Source of the DNA: Lagopus muta | Lineage: Eukaryota > Chordata > Aves > Galliformes > Phasianidae | NCBI RefSeq assembly: GCF_023343835.1 | Contig: NC_064433.1 | Coordinates: 27,962,214-28,026,213, forward strand | Direction: 5' to 3' | Length of the DNA: 64,000 bases | In this document: positions 59,579 through 64,000 of the stretch, piece after piece | Layout: every line of letters starts with the position of its first letter | Position numbering within the stretch: the stretch's first letter is position 1 | Notes under the pieces: generated by a model | What the model was told of the DNA's origin: nothing | Databases searched by the model: none | What the model saw: only the letters and a program-made list of their open reading frames with translations | Made by a program: the position numbers and the translations under genes

Positions 59579-59881
59579 TCAAGGGCAGTGGCTGCCATTC
59601 ATAAGAGATTTTTGATGAACTATTACTCTTCGTCCTTGATAATAATTGTTCACAAATGTACATATAGCCAAAAAGTGATGACATGAGCAAGACGTGACTG
59701 AAATGAGGGAAAAAACGTGAAATGAGGGATATTTTTCTCTGGTAAGAGACTTATGAAAGTCTGGTAGAGAGACATGATCAAATTCTTCTTTAAGTTGAAT
59801 ATGTGATTGCATCTCCATATATTCCATTTGAAAATTGTCAGGTAATGTGTTTAAGTTGACTGAAAATGGAGTCTTAAACAC
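59579..59881 (-). pseudogene. hAT-Charlie transposase C-terminal remnant
   Basis: A 100-codon open segment whose sequence order matches the C-terminal part of Charlie-type transposases, also kept in domesticated vertebrate hAT genes. The upstream catalytic domain is missing, so it is a transposon fossil rather than a host gene. Confidence 0.78.
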
Positions 59882-60235
59882 TGATATTTTGAAATCTTAA
59901 AACCTATTCTCAAATTCCTGTATCAAAATGGAAAACACATCTGCACATTCTTTGGTTATCACAGGACTGCATTTTGCCAGCGTATCAAAATCCATAAACT
60001 TATTTGCCATGATGTGAGTTAGTGCTGTACTGCTCTCCCTGCATGCCCTGATTTCAGCCCAGATGTGTTAATAGCACACTGTTTGTATGGTTCTGAGTCA
60101 TAGGTGCACACCTGGATTCAGGTTGGGCCACTCAGGGCCGAGCCACCACCGTGATGATGTGGGGCAGAGGCCTGGCCACAGTGAGAGCTATACCAGGAGA
60201 CATGGAATCCATGGGCCACAGGTTGGACATGCATG

Positions 60236-63200
60236 ACTTAAACCTCTTCAAAAAAAAGAAGAGCTGTAACTTACATGGATGTCACTAAAATTTTACTTGG
60301 AAGGCAGAAAGAAATCTTCATCTTTACTCAAACTGCCAGCATAGAAAAATAAAAACTTATTTAGTCTTATCCAAAAATGTGGGAGAATACTCCCAAGGAG
60401 AATACTGTTTCCTTTATAAACAAATTAGAAATGGTAGGATTTGAGGAGGAGGTGAAGAAGCAGATGAGGAATGCTAGAATATTTGACCCTGAAAAATTCA
60501 TTTCAGGGTTTTCAGCCTCTGCACTTCAGTGTATGAAGTGAGATTTTCTAACCTTCCTTTGACATTCTTTTTTTTCCCCCTAACTTTAGCATACATTCAC
60601 ATAAATACCTCAGCAAAAATATTGCTTCAAGTCTCTACAACTTTCTTGAAGGTCTGATGATAAAAAACATCGTAAGAACCACATTTCTGTATTTAAATCA
60701 CTGCATGAGAGCCTTACATGAATTTATAGCTCTCAGAGCTTTATGAAAAAGCATGGTAAGGTAACTCAAGCATGCAGTAAAAATTAAAAAAAAAAAAAAA
60801 AAAGAAGCCCAACAACTGTAGTCTCAAATATATACTTGTTCATCAACATTTTGGCTTAAAAACTTGCTTCATTACTTTAGAAGGACCACTGGATCCTGTC
60901 ATGCGGAACTTACAACAAAAATCACTTGCAAGAGGAGACTAAAGAAGCCCACTTCAGCAGTGCATCGCTGCTGTACTCAGCTACAAGTCCCAAGTAGAGC
61001 ATGTGTCCTCCTCAGGCTCCCATTATGGGCCAGAAGGAAACATCGAAGCTGACGTTTGATTCATCATTACCTATCCAGAAAATCTTGGAAGATTTTCAGT
61101 CAGGGCATGGTTAGGGTGTGTGAAAATAGCAAGACTAGGCTTAATGGTCTCAGTGGTTAGGATATGGAGAATAGGTGAAGGAAAGAAGTGAGGAAGCTGA
61201 CTGGACAGGAGATCTGATTTCATTCTTTCATCAGGCATTTTTATCTTTTAGTGAAACTTTCCCAAGATCCGTGAAGCATTTTTTCCTTTAAAGTAGGTAG
61301 GCTAAATGCATACTAATTTGTTTACATCATCAGAGGCAATCCTTCCACTATGATTTTGAACAGGGGTGAACAGAAACTGAAGTGCAGGCTGGAAGGAATG
61401 ATTGAAGCTATTGCTTTAAGAGTTAAAAGTTTTAGTTCATTTTGTAGATGGAATTTTCCAATAAATTGAGAGCCTTTAAGGTGCTCTGTCTGCTCAATTA
61501 AATCTTCAGTCAAACCAACAGAAGAAATTCTTAGATGTCTGAGCAAATATGAAACTAAATTAAATAAAATTGCTCTTGACTGCATTCTCTTGAAGTAATT
61601 AAAATTTACCAAGCTAAGAACTTGGCCTTGAGTAAATGAATGATTGTTTAATGCCATCAGCAGCTATGAGAAGTACGTTAATCATAAACAAAATTGGTCT
61701 CACTTGGAAGATGACTTACTAAATTAGTAGTCTTGCGTAAGCCAACTAAATGGAAATTGCTAAATGAAAATGACACCTTCAGAAAGTTACAGCACCTTCC
61801 AAAGACTTATAGAAGATACTACAGTGATTTAAAGCATTAATTGAAGCTTACTTCTGGAACTTTGGCCTTTTGTCACGATCTTTGTCATGATGAGGAGTGT
61901 CACGCATGTGACATTACAGAAGTAAAACCAAAATCATTCCCCAAGTAGAAGGTTAGAATAGTAACAGCCTCTGTAAAAGTGAAGCTTTATTGTACACTGA
62001 AGAAATTTAAAGAAGGTTTCAAGGCTTTCATAAAGAAAAAAAGAGACAGCAAAAATGTCTGAGAAATAAATGAAGGGTTTATCTGTTCTTCATATAATCA
62101 GATAGAAGAAACAAATCCTTTATACTTCAGTAGTTTGACAGTACTCCTTGTGGCACTGTATACAGCAACAGTGTCTGGGCCTAGAATAGGTTAAGTTGGG
62201 GCTTAGCCATACTTTCATCAATATTTGCATTAAACACGTTATTTCGGTAAAAGCATAAGGCAGGAAACCAATGAGAACAATATTCAAAATGTATGTCAAA
62301 GAACAAAGTTCTTCAGCAGGAGTGGAGGCATTCTTGCCCAAAGTAAATCTGAAAGACTCCGTATTAGCTTCTAGCTGCTTCATTCCTCTTGCCCTACAAC
62401 AGTGATTAGAACAGATTAATGGGTTAATTGCTCTTTAATTTCATAATAATTCCTTCTTCTTTACTTTTTTTTCTTTTTTTTTTTTTCTTTTTTTTTCTCA
62501 AAGGGAAATTACTGTAGCTTTGAACAAAATGATTCATGATTCATTCCCTGAACAAATCTAGTATTGGTAATAGTACTGGTAACTAGTAACAACAAGCACC
62601 TCAAACTGATGCTCTAGGATCCATGAATCTTCCAGCCACCTAACTTGAACTAAGGTCCATGAGGTTCTTCAGTGGATCCTCCTCTTACTTCCTAACTCCA
62701 CTTGCTAAAATAAGTGCTCCTTTTTTTATATGCAGCTTTCTATCACTTGTGCATTTGTAAACCCATAAAAAGACAAGCAGACAATGATATTGCAGTAATT
62801 TCTGCTTCCCTAAAGTGCAGAAATGACATATCTGATCATTCTGGAACCATTTAGTTATATATGAGCTTTCTGAGCCTCCCTTTTGTGTGTTTGTCATATC
62901 TTTGCTTTATACTGTCTACATTAAAAAGCATTCATTACAGAAATGAATTATACCATCTGGTCTAGATGACAAAAACCTTTTTAGATAAGAGCATTTACCA
63001 TCTAATGGACACTAAAATATCTGACTATGAGACTGTTGTTGTCAGAATGGCACCAAAGTTTACAAAGTGTTGAAGAAAATGTGAAAATAAAATGATGTAC
63101 ATTGCACATCTCAGCTCTTCTGGTACCTGTCAATGAAGTCACATCTTTTTTATTCATCCTGAGCAACGGGAGAAAAAAATGAATTCAAAAAAATTATTGC

Positions 63201-64000
63201 TCCTCAGGTGCACTTCAGCATAGGACAGGTCCCCCGCTGCATTTCTAGAGTTGGCTTGGGTTTGTGCCCAAGTCCAGCCTTGCTTCTTACCTTATTTTAT
63301 TCCAGTGAGAGAGTGATCAGAGCCTTCTCATTCTCACCTGCAGGGTGGTATGTACAGATGCCACTGTCTCCTGAAATACAAGAAAACACGTCATCTGTGA
63401 AGGATTGCTGCTGTGTGCATGCATTATCTTCAAGAGCAGTCTGACGGTCCCTAATGAATCTAATCATACAATCCCAATGGGAAATGCTAGTTTACATCTT
63501 TGCGTGCCACCAGTTTTGTAAAAGTGTCATCTAGTGATACCACTGCATTCTTTCTAGAAGGGCAGAATATTTTTGCAAGGATTATAATGGGATTTTTCAG
63601 CAAAGAAGATTTATACAGGTTAGATTTCATGTAAACAATGCTATAAACTAACAAAATGTATGCTAGTGGTGACAAGAAGGATTTCTATTCTAGTGAAATA
63701 TATGGCATGGACAGAGATTGTGTTTAGTTCTGCATTATGAAAGAAAGATACACTTCAGAAATAAAACGTGTCATGTTTGAAATGGCTCAGGAATTAAAGG
63801 TGAGACTGTTTCAGTTCACTTCCTCATTTCCACAGCACGCACCTTATGAAACTGATGTGCATCACTGAAAATTCCATGTTACCTGCACCTGCCAAACTGC
63901 TGTTCTCCTTTTGCTCAAATGGCCTGTGTGGGAAAGCCACAAGAAAGCCAATATCTTATCTTCAAGACATGCAAGAGTTGTCAGTCTATCCTGCATTTTC
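60236..64000. other. Intergenic region to the window end
   Basis: AT-rich noncoding sequence with an A-run at about 60787-60803 and a T-rich tract at about 62463-62499. The longest reading frame is 111 codons (61322-61657, minus) and has no recognisable domain. Confidence 0.45.
62463..62499 (+). repeat. T-rich low-complexity tract
   Basis: A run of T interrupted by single C residues, about 37 nt. Confidence 0.8.

Larger units (their letters stand above)
58798..60235 (-). mobile_element. hAT-Charlie element carrying a nested mariner (Charlie-Galluhop-like composite)
   Basis: The left end 'gtgtccaactttttggcttg' and the right end 'ggccacaggttggacatgca' are imperfect inverted termini typical of Charlie hAT elements. 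Inside are a mariner derivative (58871-59421) and, at 59579-59881 on the minus strand, a transposase C-terminal remnant with the blocks NTLPDNFQMEYMEMQS, LKEEFDHVSLPDF and REKYPSFHVFSL, characteristic of the hAT-Charlie region leading to the dimerisation domain. A clean 8-bp target duplication was not found, so the exact ends are uncertain. The element is inactive because only a fragment of its transposase remains. Confidence 0.82.

Noticed and set aside
1-64000. Search for CRISPR arrays, tRNA or rRNA genes and endogenous retroviral LTRs
   Set aside because: No regularly spaced repeats, no A/B-box pairs with cloverleaf potential, and no LTR pairs or retroviral motifs were recognised by eye. 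Small or degraded copies could be missed.

Overview
The window is vertebrate nuclear DNA, most likely from a galliform bird such as chicken. The evidence is AT-rich intergenic sequence with many 5'-truncated CR1 LINE fragments (3' tails of degenerate 8-bp ATTCTATG-type repeats), mariner and hAT elements of the Galluhop and Charlie-Galluhop type, and a CpG island holding a head-to-head gene pair. No sign of prokaryotic organisation was seen.

Two protein-coding genes can be rebuilt exon by exon. DNAJB9 (ERdj4, an ER-lumen J-domain co-chaperone) is on the minus strand, with coding exons at 26190-26406 and 23758-24191 and a probable noncoding first exon in the CpG island. THAP5 (a THAP zinc-finger nuclear protein) is on the plus strand, with three coding exons at 29907-29989, 34471-34660 and 35451-36416 and a poly(A) signal at 36944. 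They diverge from a shared GC-rich, TATA-less promoter at about 29.6-29.9 kb. It carries Sp1 boxes, an inverted CCAAT box and a GCCACGT/CACGTG element of the kind bound by XBP1 or E-box factors.

Layout: 0-4.4 kb, intergenic with one old CR1 fragment. 4.4-6.6 kb, a 2.2-kb CR1 carrying the end of its endonuclease and a broken reverse transcriptase. 6.6-18 kb, intergenic with a truncated hAT/mariner composite at 14.3 kb. 18.1-18.9 kb, CR1. 19-23.7 kb, intergenic sequence including the DNAJB9 3' UTR. 23.7-29.7 kb, DNAJB9. 29.9-36.95 kb, THAP5, with CR1 copies in intron 1. 37-64 kb, intergenic with scattered CR1 fragments, a short mariner derivative at 56.0 kb and a composite element at 58.8-60.2 kb in which a mariner sits inside an hAT-Charlie copy that still encodes a transposase C-terminal remnant.

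The most useful points for follow-up are the bidirectional stress-type promoter, the composite transposon, a 19-bp tandem repeat in DNAJB9 intron 1, an unexplained candidate exon at 38.2 kb, and a long overlapping reading frame in DNAJB9 exon 3. I found no convincing evidence of a wholly new biological system.
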